A stretch of 64,000 nucleotides of DNA from Bacteroidota bacterium (GTDB lineage: Bacteria > Bacteroidota > Bacteroidia > Chitinophagales > Chitinophagaceae), in the NCBI GenBank assembly GCA_018267965.1, contig JAFDXK010000005.1, positions 248,001 to 312,000 of the forward strand, read 5' to 3'. Position 1 is the first letter of the stretch. Each line of letters begins with the position of its first letter. Shown here one piece after another: positions 56,226-64,000 of the stretch. Under the pieces are notes generated by a model that saw nothing but the letters and a program-made list of their open reading frames with translations, ran no database searches and was not told the origin of the DNA. Both the position numbers and the translations under genes were made by a program.

Positions 56226-59200
56226 GGTTAGAATATTTTATTGTAATGACTACAGTTGTACCCGTTAAGGGTTGTTTTTTATCGATATATTCAATGCTAA
56301 TATTAATAGGCTCGTAAGTATTAAAAACATGTATAAGATCCTTGATTAAATCAGTACCGTAGGATTCAGGACTATTAGCCATACCTTTTTTAATTTCTGT
56401 AGACTTCTCTCGTCCGATACCGTCATCATCAACAATGCACACAATACCATCAGCGTTCTTTTTAAAGTGTATTAACAAATTACCCTCAGTTTCTTTATGA
56501 AACAATCCGTGCGTAATTGCATTTTCCACAATAGGCTGTAATAACAGAGAAGGCAATAGCGTTTGAGCCAGATTAAGGTCTGAATCAGTAATAATATTAA
56601 AATGGAACCTGTTTTTGAATCGGGCTTCCTGCAGCGTTATATAATTTCTTAAATTATCAATTTCATCCTTTAACGTTATAAATTTATTTCTCGATGCTTT
56701 TATATAAGCTCTTAATAAGCCAGAAAAAGCAGAAATATGAGTATACGCTTCATTTATTTTACCTCTTTTAATATAGAGGAGACACGTATTTAACGTATTA
56801 AAAATAAAATGAGGGTTAATTTGTGCATATATAGAACGCAACTCTAGAGTCATTCTTAAGTTTGACAATTCAAGTTCTAGTTTTGTTTTGGCATGTTTCT
56901 TAGACAGTATTACTTGGGTTATGCGAACAGTAAGTAGTATGGCTCCAATTGCTGATAATATTGCCAATAATGTAAAAATATAAACCCATAATCTTGTTTG
57001 ATACCACTTGGGTTGCCTGCAAAAAATGATATGCTTAACTATTGATTTCCCGATATCATCGGATGTAAAAATCTGTAGATTATAATATTCACCCGGTTTA
57101 AAAAGTGATACAAATAATTCATTATTTACCAGAGGTGCGAAACTCGTATCAACTCCAACTATTTTGTAGTAGTATCTTATGCTACCGTTTCCATTTGGGT
57201 TTATTACATCAAATTGTAATGATGCAGTTGAATTGGCCAAATTAATAGTATCATTTTCTCCAATAATTAAATAATTATCAAGATTTTTCACAAGCAATCT
57301 ACAATTATTATTGACAGCTACCCTGCTCCCTTTTATTACATCATCTGATGGAATATCAATGATATAACCACTATTTTCAGAGTTTAGGTAAATATGCTCG
57401 TTGGTAATACCGACATCTTGATTATCGAGACTTGAATAATATTGATTCTTCAAATTCTCATAAAGAAGTTCACCTGCAATTGTACCATTGGGCAAAATTT
57501 TGCTGAACAAGATTCCGAATTTCCCCACAATAATTAACGTGTTTTCCTGAAGAAATATAGAAGCATTAAATAAATTATACCCAACAAGCAGCTCCTCTAC
57601 TTTGTTTTGTTCCGGATAATATTTAAACAATTTATCATAGTCTTTTATCAGAATAGTCCCTGAGTTTCTATCTATTAGTAGCTTCTCAATTTTTTTTATT
57701 CCGAGGTTATTTAGTGCCTTTCGGTCAACATATCTTTCTGAACCGTTTAAGTTATATATAAAAATATAATTGTCTCCATAACACCAGAGCTCATTTTTCG
57801 ATAACCTCTTTTGCATGTCATTAAACTTGCCTATAAGTAGTCTCCTCTCAATTACTGTATCATTAGATTTTGTGTAGATAAATGCCCCGATCTGGGAGGT
57901 AGTAATTAATCTATTATCAGGAAGTATTTCACATCCCGAATAAGCAGCTATCGATGAGTTAGAAAAATTTTCTCTTACACCATCCCTTATAAAATATTTA
58001 ATTGCATTGGTGTCATAATATGGTTGAGATACTTGCATATGATGATAAAACCAGTAGACACCTGCATAAGACAATACAATTGATTTGTTGTAATTGTATG
58101 GAATTATCTTGTAAATAGGATTGTAATAATTTGAAGGCACAATTTCAGAAACAGGAAATGACTTACCGGATAAACTTGTAGATATTTGCTTTTTACTCTT
58201 GTTGTACCAAAATATCATGTCATCCGACGATCGCCCTATATATTTATAGTTAGGCATAAAATTGGAGGACTCAAAAAAAGAAGTGTCTTTTATTTTATAT
58301 ATGCCGGCATTATTTGTCACAACATACTGCCCCCATAATTTATCATTAAACAGGCTGGTAAAAGATGAGGATTCAATGTCATTCTTCTTAAGAATCTCGT
58401 CAATTTTTATGTATCCGGTTCTGTTAAGTTTTTCATCGAAAGTATAGACTGCTTTGTTGGTTGGCATTATTATCTTATCCGGGTTGGCAAATACTGTTAC
58501 TATTTGTTCTTCTGTATCAGAAAAGTTAAGATTATAAGCATTGCCGTTAGCAACATTTAGTATTGACAGGGATTTTGTTGGTCTGTTCAAAGGGTAGCTA
58601 ATCATATAATCTCCCAGCATTACGTAACGCATGTATAAAACATCAATGTTGTAATCTGTTGGTATATTAGAAATGAAACTATACTGTGTTTTAGTACCAT
58701 CAATGGGTTTCTTGTAGATTTTGCCATCCGATATCTTGTATATATTTCCACGACTGATAGCATATTGATCGTTACCTCTGCCATAGATTGATAAATTGGT
58801 AGATTTGAAACTATCATTCTTCTCTACGTATAAGGCGAGTTTTACATTACTATTTCTCGGCTTTGATAAAAATGCAATACCATCCCTTGTATCTGTAATA
58901 GCTATAGGATACTTTTCCTCATCGTAATTATCAAAATACGCTCTGTGATATACATCATTCTGAACATACCCTATCACGTTTGAAATGCTCAAAAACCATA
59001 TTCTCCCTTTTTTGTCTTCATGCAGCTGCCATACATCAGCATTTGGCAAGCCTTCTTGCAGACCAAAGGTTTTGAAAGTATATCCGTTATATTTTACTAC
59101 GCCTTTTTCAGTAGCAATCCACATATAACCATACCTGTCAACAATTACCTGATAAACATGATTGGAAGGCAATCCATTATGCAAATTGAAATTTATCTGC

Positions 59201-59271
59201 CCAGGGTGCTGTGCATGTACCTGCGAAGCAAATAACAAGTAGAATAAAAATGTCAGGTATAAAAATTTCAA
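56206..59271 (-). CDS. propeller-sensor LytS-type histidine kinase
   Basis: 1021 aa. Signal peptide (YLTFLFYLLFASQVHA), then a large periplasmic beta-propeller of two-component-propeller type (NGLPSNHVYQVIVDRYGYMW; EGLPNADVWQLHEDKKGRIW), a Y_Y_Y-like domain (~700-765) and one membrane helix (~775-800, VYIFTLLAILSAIGAILLT). The kinase is of the LytS/His_kinase type, YAQINPHFIFNTLNTCLLYI, with HATPase motifs LLQPIVENAITHGLF and VDDDGIGREKS. It signals to the LytTR regulator downstream. Confidence 0.9.
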   Translation of the reverse strand: MKFLYLTFLFYLLFASQVHAQHPGQINFNLHNGLPSNHVYQVIVDRYGYMWIATEKGVVKYNGYTFKTFGLQEGLPNADVWQLHEDKKGRIWFLSISNVIGYVQNDVYHRAYFDNYDEEKYPIAITDTRDGIAFLSKPRNSNVKLALYVEKNDSFKSTNLSIYGRGNDQYAISRGNIYKISDGKIYKKPIDGTKTQYSFISNIPTDYNIDVLYMRYVMLGDYMISYPLNRPTKSLSILNVANGNAYNLNFSDTEEQIVTVFANPDKIIMPTNKAVYTFDEKLNRTGYIKIDEILKKNDIESSSFTSLFNDKLWGQYVVTNNAGIYKIKDTSFFESSNFMPNYKYIGRSSDDMIFWYNKSKKQISTSLSGKSFPVSEIVPSNYYNPIYKIIPYNYNKSIVLSYAGVYWFYHHMQVSQPYYDTNAIKYFIRDGVRENFSNSSIAAYSGCEILPDNRLITTSQIGAFIYTKSNDTVIERRLLIGKFNDMQKRLSKNELWCYGDNYIFIYNLNGSERYVDRKALNNLGIKKIEKLLIDRNSGTILIKDYDKLFKYYPEQNKVEELLVGYNLFNASIFLQENTLIIVGKFGILFSKILPNGTIAGELLYENLKNQYYSSLDNQDVGITNEHIYLNSENSGYIIDIPSDDVIKGSRVAVNNNCRLLVKNLDNYLIIGENDTINLANSTASLQFDVINPNGNGSIRYYYKIVGVDTSFAPLVNNELFVSLFKPGEYYNLQIFTSDDIGKSIVKHIIFCRQPKWYQTRLWVYIFTLLAILSAIGAILLTVRITQVILSKKHAKTKLELELSNLRMTLELRSIYAQINPHFIFNTLNTCLLYIKRGKINEAYTHISAFSGLLRAYIKASRNKFITLKDEIDNLRNYITLQEARFKNRFHFNIITDSDLNLAQTLLPSLLLQPIVENAITHGLFHKETEGNLLIHFKKNADGIVCIVDDDGIGREKSTEIKKGMANSPESYGTDLIKDLIHVFNTYEPINISIEYIDKKQPLTGTTVVITIKYSNHDTNKM

Positions 59272-59729
59272 ATCACCTATAATTCTCTAATCTAAGATAG
59301 TCACTATGAATATGTGCGGCAAATGAATAAGGCAGCATAAAGCATAAATTGACATGAATTGCCGTTTTAATTGAACGAAATCGTAGATTATTGTAATGAA
59401 AGAAAACAGGGAACTGTAAATAGTTCATGCCTTGTTAGTAAAACTAATGTACATATAGGTAGCATACCTGCGCCACTCCAATCTTTTCTATATGCTAAGC
59501 TCGGGGGCGGTTCATATAAACATTACACAATATAACATCCGCTTAATACAATTAGCTAGCGGGCATTGAAAAAAGCAGAAATACGGACTATTAGACACCA
59601 ATTTTACCGTAAACAAGGATGAGTAATACCGCATAGGGATATTCAACAATTGGATAGTAGCTATTATTTCATTTTTACACCTTTTAGCTCAATTTTTTAG
59701 ATATTTGCTGCCTCAAGCATTAATATAGT
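59272..59729. other. 458-bp intergenic stretch
   Basis: No supported gene. The longest ATG frame is 25 codons (59492-59569, MLSSGAVHINITQYNIRLIQ and five more), without leader-core features. The region holds the divergent promoters of the kinase and the PqqD gene. A precursor peptide would be expected near the PqqD/B2 pair, but I see no convincing one here. Confidence 0.5.
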
Positions 59730-60017
59730 ATGAGCTATAACTCAACACAGCAATTTGCATTGACTGAAAAAACAGTATCGACAATTCTCGATGAAAATTC
59801 AATCATATTAAATTATGATCAGGGTATTTATTACGAATTAAATGAAGTAGGTTCTTTGATTTGGAAAACATTATCAGAAAGTACAGAAGCAGTGTCGTTG
59901 GAACAGTTAAAAACAAATGTTTTAAGTTCGTTTGAAGTTACTGAAGATGAATGCATACAAGACATCAATTCACTATTAGTTGAATTAATAGAAGCTGAAC
60001 TTGTTACAACTATATAA
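59730..60017 (+). CDS. PqqD-like RiPP recognition element (lasso B1-type)
   Basis: 95 aa with the PqqD/RRE fold: an N-terminal strand set (VSTILDENSIILNYDQGIYYELNEVG), then SLIWKTLSE and a helical part ending in DINSLLVELIEAELV. PqqD-like proteins bind the leader of a ribosomal peptide and present it to processing enzymes. Its 3' end overlaps the start of the B2-type protease, the usual lasso-peptide B1-B2 order. No precursor peptide was recognised next to it. Confidence 0.85.
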   Translation: MSYNSTQQFALTEKTVSTILDENSIILNYDQGIYYELNEVGSLIWKTLSESTEAVSLEQLKTNVLSSFEVTEDECIQDINSLLVELIEAELVTTI

Positions 60018-60435
60018 AAAATTAAAAACCTTCTACAACAAGCTTTATGCATATACCTACATGTTTGTAGTTATATGCAGTATTAAAATTGCAATTAAAA
60101 TATTCCCGTTCAGGACATTTAAATCAGTGTATAGCTCATTTATTAAACTAATACCTGTGTTATCAAAAAGGGATAACAAGAAGACACAGATAATGGTTAT
60201 GGCAATTCAACGGCTTCAGGCTAATTTGCCTTTTCAGGTTTTATGTCTTATTCAGGCCTTGGCTCTCAAATTCTATTTGAGAAAAGAAAATGATTACCTT
60301 CTTAAAGTGGGAGTTAAAAAGGATGAGCGTAACAAATTTGCTGCACATGCCTGGATAGAACATAACGGGACTACTATTATAGGAGATATGCCAGACTTTA
60401 ATTTTCGCGAATTGTGGCTCTGGAAAACTGACTAA
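60001..60435 (+). CDS. lasso peptide B2-type leader protease (transglutaminase-like)
   Basis: 144 aa, the typical B2 length. The catalytic Cys82 is in FQVLCLIQALALKFYLR, His116 in FAAHAWIEHNG and an acidic residue in IGDMPDF, giving the Cys-His-Asp triad of the family. It would cleave the leader bound by the PqqD partner, whose gene it overlaps by 17 bp. The lasso cyclase (asparagine-synthetase-like) was not found in the window and could lie beyond 64000. Confidence 0.83.
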   Translation: MLQLYKKLKTFYNKLYAYTYMFVVICSIKIAIKIFPFRTFKSVYSSFIKLIPVLSKRDNKKTQIMVMAIQRLQANLPFQVLCLIQALALKFYLRKENDYLLKVGVKKDERNKFAAHAWIEHNGTTIIGDMPDFNFRELWLWKTD

Positions 60436-60439
60436 CCAT

Positions 60440-61441
60440 TTACGGGTTATCATCTATCAAACATTCACAAACGTCGTTCAGATAGCTAATGTCGTTTGGA
60501 TGTTCTAAGGCTCTTACTTTTACATACTTCACAAGGTCCGATAACAACCTAAATTCTGAAGCGATAGACATACCCTCCAGCATATATCCGGCATAAGCAT
60601 TTTGAAGGATACTTCTTACAGCTTCATATTCTGAAACAGGCCTAATTGTTAACAAACCATCGGTGTTTCTGGGCTTCAAAAAATAAATGGCTTTTAACGG
60701 CAGTTCTGTTTCCTGAAATTTCAATTCATGTATGTTCAAATCTTTAGTAAGAGGTAAATAATATTTATCAGTAAAACTTAACACACGCTCAAATTGTTCT
60801 GCTTTTTGATTTGACACGTTCACAATAATATCTTCCCAAAGCCTGAGACAAGGATAGCCGGGCAGTACAGAATAATGGCCATCATTATTTGAAAAAGAAA
60901 GTGTAGCTATATCATCTGATAAAACAGGGCATCCTCTTGCTGCTAATGAAGCTATAAGTGTTGACTTACCTGCTTCTTTATGGCCGGTTATAATGACTGC
61001 GTTACCATTGATATTAATGACACCGCCATGTATACACGTGCTGTTCCTTAACCTGAGGATGCAACCAAATATTGGGCCATACAGATAAGCAATCATATCG
61101 TAAAATCGTACACCCTCTGACAAGTATACATTAATATTGTTACCGCTTCTATCACATGTAAAGGTTGCAATCTCTGTTCCAATTACATACTTGGCAATTA
61201 TATGCAGGCTTGCAAAATGTTGCCTCCATATGGTTAAATATGGAATACCGTCTGCATTCAATCCATCGCTAGCATATACAGGCTCAACAACAGGGTCAAT
61301 CTTAGGGTGCTTATCGACAGGCTGGTATATAATGTTAATAGACAAATCATACTCAGCATCAATGGATATAGCTAAATAAGGCAAAAATTCAGACGATTGT
61401 ACTCGCAGGCCATATATTCTATAGTAATATAAATTGGTCAT
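60440..61441 (-). CDS. HprK-like serine kinase
   Basis: 333 aa. An N-terminal beta-rich part of ~125 residues is followed by an HPr kinase-like P-loop domain: STCIHGGVININGNAVIITG, GHKEAGKST at 153-161, then PVLSDDIATLSF at ~172-183. Related kinases occur in lasso-peptide and RiPP clusters, where they phosphorylate the product, and in polysaccharide clusters. It is convergent with the B2 protease (4 bp apart). Its start abuts the glycosyltransferase stop (1-bp overlap), so it belongs to the leftward transcript. Confidence 0.75.
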   Translation of the reverse strand: MTNLYYYRIYGLRVQSSEFLPYLAISIDAEYDLSINIIYQPVDKHPKIDPVVEPVYASDGLNADGIPYLTIWRQHFASLHIIAKYVIGTEIATFTCDRSGNNINVYLSEGVRFYDMIAYLYGPIFGCILRLRNSTCIHGGVININGNAVIITGHKEAGKSTLIASLAARGCPVLSDDIATLSFSNNDGHYSVLPGYPCLRLWEDIIVNVSNQKAEQFERVLSFTDKYYLPLTKDLNIHELKFQETELPLKAIYFLKPRNTDGLLTIRPVSEYEAVRSILQNAYAGYMLEGMSIASEFRLLSDLVKYVKVRALEHPNDISYLNDVCECLIDDNP

Positions 61442-62493
61442 TAACCAGTGATTGCAGATTTGCTATTATAACGTTGATATACGGCAATAAAATCGTCAGT
61501 TGCTTCTTTTAATTTGCTCAAAATTTCTTTGTCTTTTATCAACGGGAGTGAAGGTACTGATTGATTATCTCTCATTGACAAAAACAATTGCAAAAAATAT
61601 TTACGTATTATGTTTCGATGCAAAAAGCGCTGATTATAGTTCATAATGTATTCATCATTTGAAACATAACGAGGTTTAAAACTGCGTTCAAATGCTTTTA
61701 TATCTCGTTTCAGAAAAAAACAATTAAAAGGCGTTCCCTTTAAATAACTTCTTATTTTTTGACGAACTGTTATAAACGAATTCCGATTAGCAGTTTCAAA
61801 ACTAAAACCACCTATATGACACAAAGCAGCTGTCTCTATGTTTTGGGTATAGCCTGAATTATCGTTAAGTAATACATTGACAACCTTTCCGGTATCATAT
61901 AATCTTTTATTAATATTTAGCTGTATCAGCCTATTTTGAGCTTTTTCAGGTATCTCACCCCATACATACTCAGAAAAATCTACGCCGTATTGTTCGATAA
62001 CATTCTTTAAAAACCAAGTTCTATATACTGCCAGGTAAGTATTGCCCAAACAAATACCATCGTGAGTTTCATTTAATGTTCCGACCATTTCATAATAATC
62101 AGGCTTCATAATATTCTCACCAGCCTTTACCCATATTGGCAAAGCAGCAAAAACTGCCTTACCATTATAATCCTTGATGATTTGCTCAAAATCAGGCAAT
62201 TGGCTTTTGGCAAAAATATCAGAATCGATAAAACAAAAATATTCATCTTTACACAAATGCAATAAACGATTCAACACATCGCTATGAGGAATCATTTTTG
62301 TTGAAATTTCATGATATGTCAAGCGAGACTTGTAGGCACTGCAAAGACTCCTCAACATCTCTGCTTCTTCTGCAGAACATCCATTATTAACTAAACAATA
62401 ATCATAAGTAGAATGACTTACAAGACTATGCACAAAAAAGCTAAGGTATTGAACACTGCCCGGGGTATATGTTATATAAAACAGCATAAACAA
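61441..62493 (-). CDS. glycosyltransferase (DxD type)
   Basis: 350 aa. A GT-A-type fold is suggested by the N-terminal Rossmann part (FYITYTPGSVQYLSFFVHSL, CLVNNGCSAEEAEML) and the DSD motif FCFIDSDIFAKS (~92-98) for metal-nucleotide sugar binding, plus LCHIGGFSFETANRN near 225-240. No signal or membrane helix is seen, so it should act in the cytoplasm. Sugar and acceptor unknown. It is between the kinase and the sulfotransferase on one strand. Confidence 0.7.
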   Translation of the reverse strand: MFMLFYITYTPGSVQYLSFFVHSLVSHSTYDYCLVNNGCSAEEAEMLRSLCSAYKSRLTYHEISTKMIPHSDVLNRLLHLCKDEYFCFIDSDIFAKSQLPDFEQIIKDYNGKAVFAALPIWVKAGENIMKPDYYEMVGTLNETHDGICLGNTYLAVYRTWFLKNVIEQYGVDFSEYVWGEIPEKAQNRLIQLNINKRLYDTGKVVNVLLNDNSGYTQNIETAALCHIGGFSFETANRNSFITVRQKIRSYLKGTPFNCFFLKRDIKAFERSFKPRYVSNDEYIMNYNQRFLHRNIIRKYFLQLFLSMRDNQSVPSLPLIKDKEILSKLKEATDDFIAVYQRYNSKSAITG

Positions 62494-62503
62494 GACCTCA
62501 TAT

Positions 62504-63421
62504 TTATTGCAGCCAATTACTAATATCCCAGTCTACAATAGCCTTTAATTTTTCTATATCTTCTTTAAAATATTGTCTGTTAAAGCTAATTTCTTCTTCT
62601 TTTGATAGCGTATATTGTTCAGGCTTATTTTTATTAAATGCCGTTGTATAGTCAATAAGCTGTTTCGAGGGGTTATGGATTATTTCGTCTACGTTTTGAT
62701 TGGGATGAAATAGCTTTCGCCAACCGCTTACCTCCTTTTTTTGCGAAACGACAACTGTATTACTTTCAGAATGAAAATTCATCGATAGCATTTCCAGTTT
62801 AGGATGCCCTGATTTGAAGGGAAGTCCATTTGGCAATACCTGATCAACACCCAAAAAACCATATAATTTAATGGCCAATGATGCCTGGTCTTTTAGTATT
62901 TCATTTTCGAAAGAGATAAACAGAATATTTTTTTTATCAAACCGTTGCAAATACCTCTTTATCTGAACTGAATACATTCCTCTGGAAATATACCCGAAAG
63001 GAGGTTCAATTACCTCACCTTGTTTTAATTGTTTTGCTTCATTCTCTAATACTTCAGTAAAAGGCCGACATTCCCTCATCATAGCCATATTATGCCGGTA
63101 ATGAGAGAATGCACGTTGTGCCGGGCTACGTAGAGAGATAATAAACTGAGTTTTCTCTCCCAGCGCATCAAATATTTTCTTTGCTGTATCAGGTACAAAT
63201 AAATACTCCGGACACTTTTCACCTACACGTTTCGCCGATTTGCGTCCTGCAAAAAACTTGGTCTCATATTTAACAACCCCCTCATTATACAAATGGTTAT
63301 CACAAAAAAAACGTGTTTCACGTGGCCAAGCCATGCAAATATCTTTATGTGCATTTAGGATATGCCAAATAGTGGTTGTTCCGCTTTTTTGAGCGCCTAT
63401 GCATAAAAAGTCAGGCAACAT
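62504..63421 (-). CDS. PAPS-dependent sulfotransferase
   Basis: 305 aa of the carbohydrate-type sulfotransferase family. The 5'-phosphosulfate loop is FLCIGAQKSGTTTIWHIL (residues 5-22), the 3'-phosphate motif is IISLRSPAQRAFSHYRH (~93-109), and GYISRGMYSVQIKRYLQRF follows. It would transfer sulfate from PAPS to a sugar or peptide hydroxyl. A PAPS synthesis gene is not in the window. Genes on either side are glycosyltransferases, so the acceptor may be a sulfated glycan. Confidence 0.85.
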   Translation of the reverse strand: MLPDFLCIGAQKSGTTTIWHILNAHKDICMAWPRETRFFCDNHLYNEGVVKYETKFFAGRKSAKRVGEKCPEYLFVPDTAKKIFDALGEKTQFIISLRSPAQRAFSHYRHNMAMMRECRPFTEVLENEAKQLKQGEVIEPPFGYISRGMYSVQIKRYLQRFDKKNILFISFENEILKDQASLAIKLYGFLGVDQVLPNGLPFKSGHPKLEMLSMNFHSESNTVVVSQKKEVSGWRKLFHPNQNVDEIIHNPSKQLIDYTTAFNKNKPEQYTLSKEEEISFNRQYFKEDIEKLKAIVDWDISNWLQ

Positions 63422-63424
63422 AAA

Positions 63425-64000
63425 TCAGTGACCGTTTATATAGGTGAATAATTCATTGTAATCATATTTCGGATAATCAAAGATATTCATCAGCGACAGA
63501 TGGCGATGCACTACCCTTGTTGTAATACCATGTTTATATCCATTTTTTTCAAAAGCATTACACAAGTCTTTATTACTAGCATACAATCTTGTATTATCAA
63601 TGGCCTCTGTTTTAGCTAATAACAAGCGTCCTGCGGGTCTAAACGGGTAAATAATTTCAGCAGTTTTAGGTGGGTTATTGCGCTCAGGGCTTTTGATCTT
63701 TATCAATTCAGACAGTTCTGTGTCGTCAAGCTGCGGCTCTAAATCCTTTGCTTTATCAATAGAAACGAAATCGCTTGTATCAATATATGAACCTAATAAT
63801 GAAACATCGGGGTTGCGCTCCGCTATGTCAATCATTATTGCAATCCAACAATGAGGCATTGGTTCAATAATAATATCAGTATCGCATAAGAAAAAATATT
63901 TGCCTATATTTTCCCGATAATGTTCGAATATCTTCTGCTGATTACCTCCAGCATTAGTTTCCATATAGTGAACAGCGTGAAACATTCCTCTGCGCTCAAA
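63425..64000 (-). CDS. glycosyltransferase, 5' end outside the window
   Basis: The frame is open to the right edge (reading FERRGMFHAVHYMETNAGG). About 190 residues are visible, with the metal-binding motif FFLCDTDIIIEPMPHCWI, as in GT2-like enzymes. The product ends RVVHRHLSLMNIFDYPKY and a short tail. It is 3 bp upstream of the sulfotransferase, so the leftward operon continues beyond 64000. Confidence 0.65.
   Translation of the reverse strand, partial: FERRGMFHAVHYMETNAGGNQQKIFEHYRENIGKYFFLCDTDIIIEPMPHCWIAIMIDIAERNPDVSLLGSYIDTSDFVSIDKAKDLEPQLDDTELSELIKIKSPERNNPPKTAEIIYPFRPAGRLLLAKTEAIDNTRLYASNKDLCNAFEKNGYKHGITTRVVHRHLSLMNIFDYPKYDYNELFTYINGH

Noticed and set aside
59492-59569. 25-codon frame as a RiPP precursor upstream of the PqqD gene
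   Set aside because: No leader-like region, no conserved Thr or Gly/Cys-Asp spacing of a lasso core, and 160 bp from the PqqD start.

Overview
The window looks like a chromosomal stretch of a Bacteroidota bacterium, most likely in or near the Chitinophagales/Chitinophagaceae. The reasons are several large secreted proteins with type IX secretion (T9SS) C-terminal domains (PNP...L..Y...I), a type II-C CRISPR repeat starting GTTGTGATTTGC as in Bacteroides, a TAnnTTTG-type promoter element, clade II (Sec-type) nosZ, LytTR/LytS and NarL-type two-component pairs, and a PxDGG-type exosortase substrate. The sequence is AT-rich by eye and Shine-Dalgarno sites are sparse. The species cannot be named from the sequence.

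Layout. 1-11.2 kb is a defence island: the 3' end of cas1, cas2, a 21-repeat CRISPR array (cas9 would lie to the left, outside the window), a PLD-nuclease-like protein, a putative AbiC-type protein overlapping it tail to tail, a 1580-aa DUF4011-SF1 helicase-Vsr-like nuclease protein, a voltage-gated K+ channel and a broken exonuclease gene. 11.4-17 kb holds a minimal exosortase/PxDGG-peptide pair with a decayed second peptide copy, a T9SS protein and a membrane protein-histidine kinase-response regulator operon. 17.8-28.7 kb has a beta-helix T9SS protein, an MBL-fold protein with an altered metal motif, trehalose synthesis (otsAB fusion) and an ion-transport operon (NhaD-DUF389-ClC). 29.2-40.6 kb holds a two-component system divergent from a 2869-aa RCC1/Ig-repeat surface protein.

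40.8-53.9 kb is a partial denitrification cluster that reduces NO and N2O: norCB, a fasciclin lipoprotein, an Rrf2/NsrR-like regulator with three cysteines, a heme-copper-like membrane protein and a DUF2249-Ric repair protein run rightward. A cytochrome c-nosZ-nosL-nosDFY operon with two outer-envelope genes runs leftward. Five copies of one palindrome (consensus RGAC-N6-GTCY) sit upstream of, or at the start of, these transcription units, and three of them share a second motif at a fixed distance. This looks like a local NO or anaerobic regulon. No nitrite reductase gene is present.

54.1-59.3 kb contains a second NhaD and a LytTR/LytS pair. 59.7-64 kb starts a RiPP-like or capsule-associated cluster: a PqqD/RRE protein and a lasso-type B2 protease face a HprK-like kinase, two glycosyltransferases and a sulfotransferase. 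The cyclase and the precursor were not found here. A 42-bp intergenic element of unknown function, linked to hairpins, occurs twice at about 90% identity and once more diverged (17.2, 29.0 and 40.7 kb).
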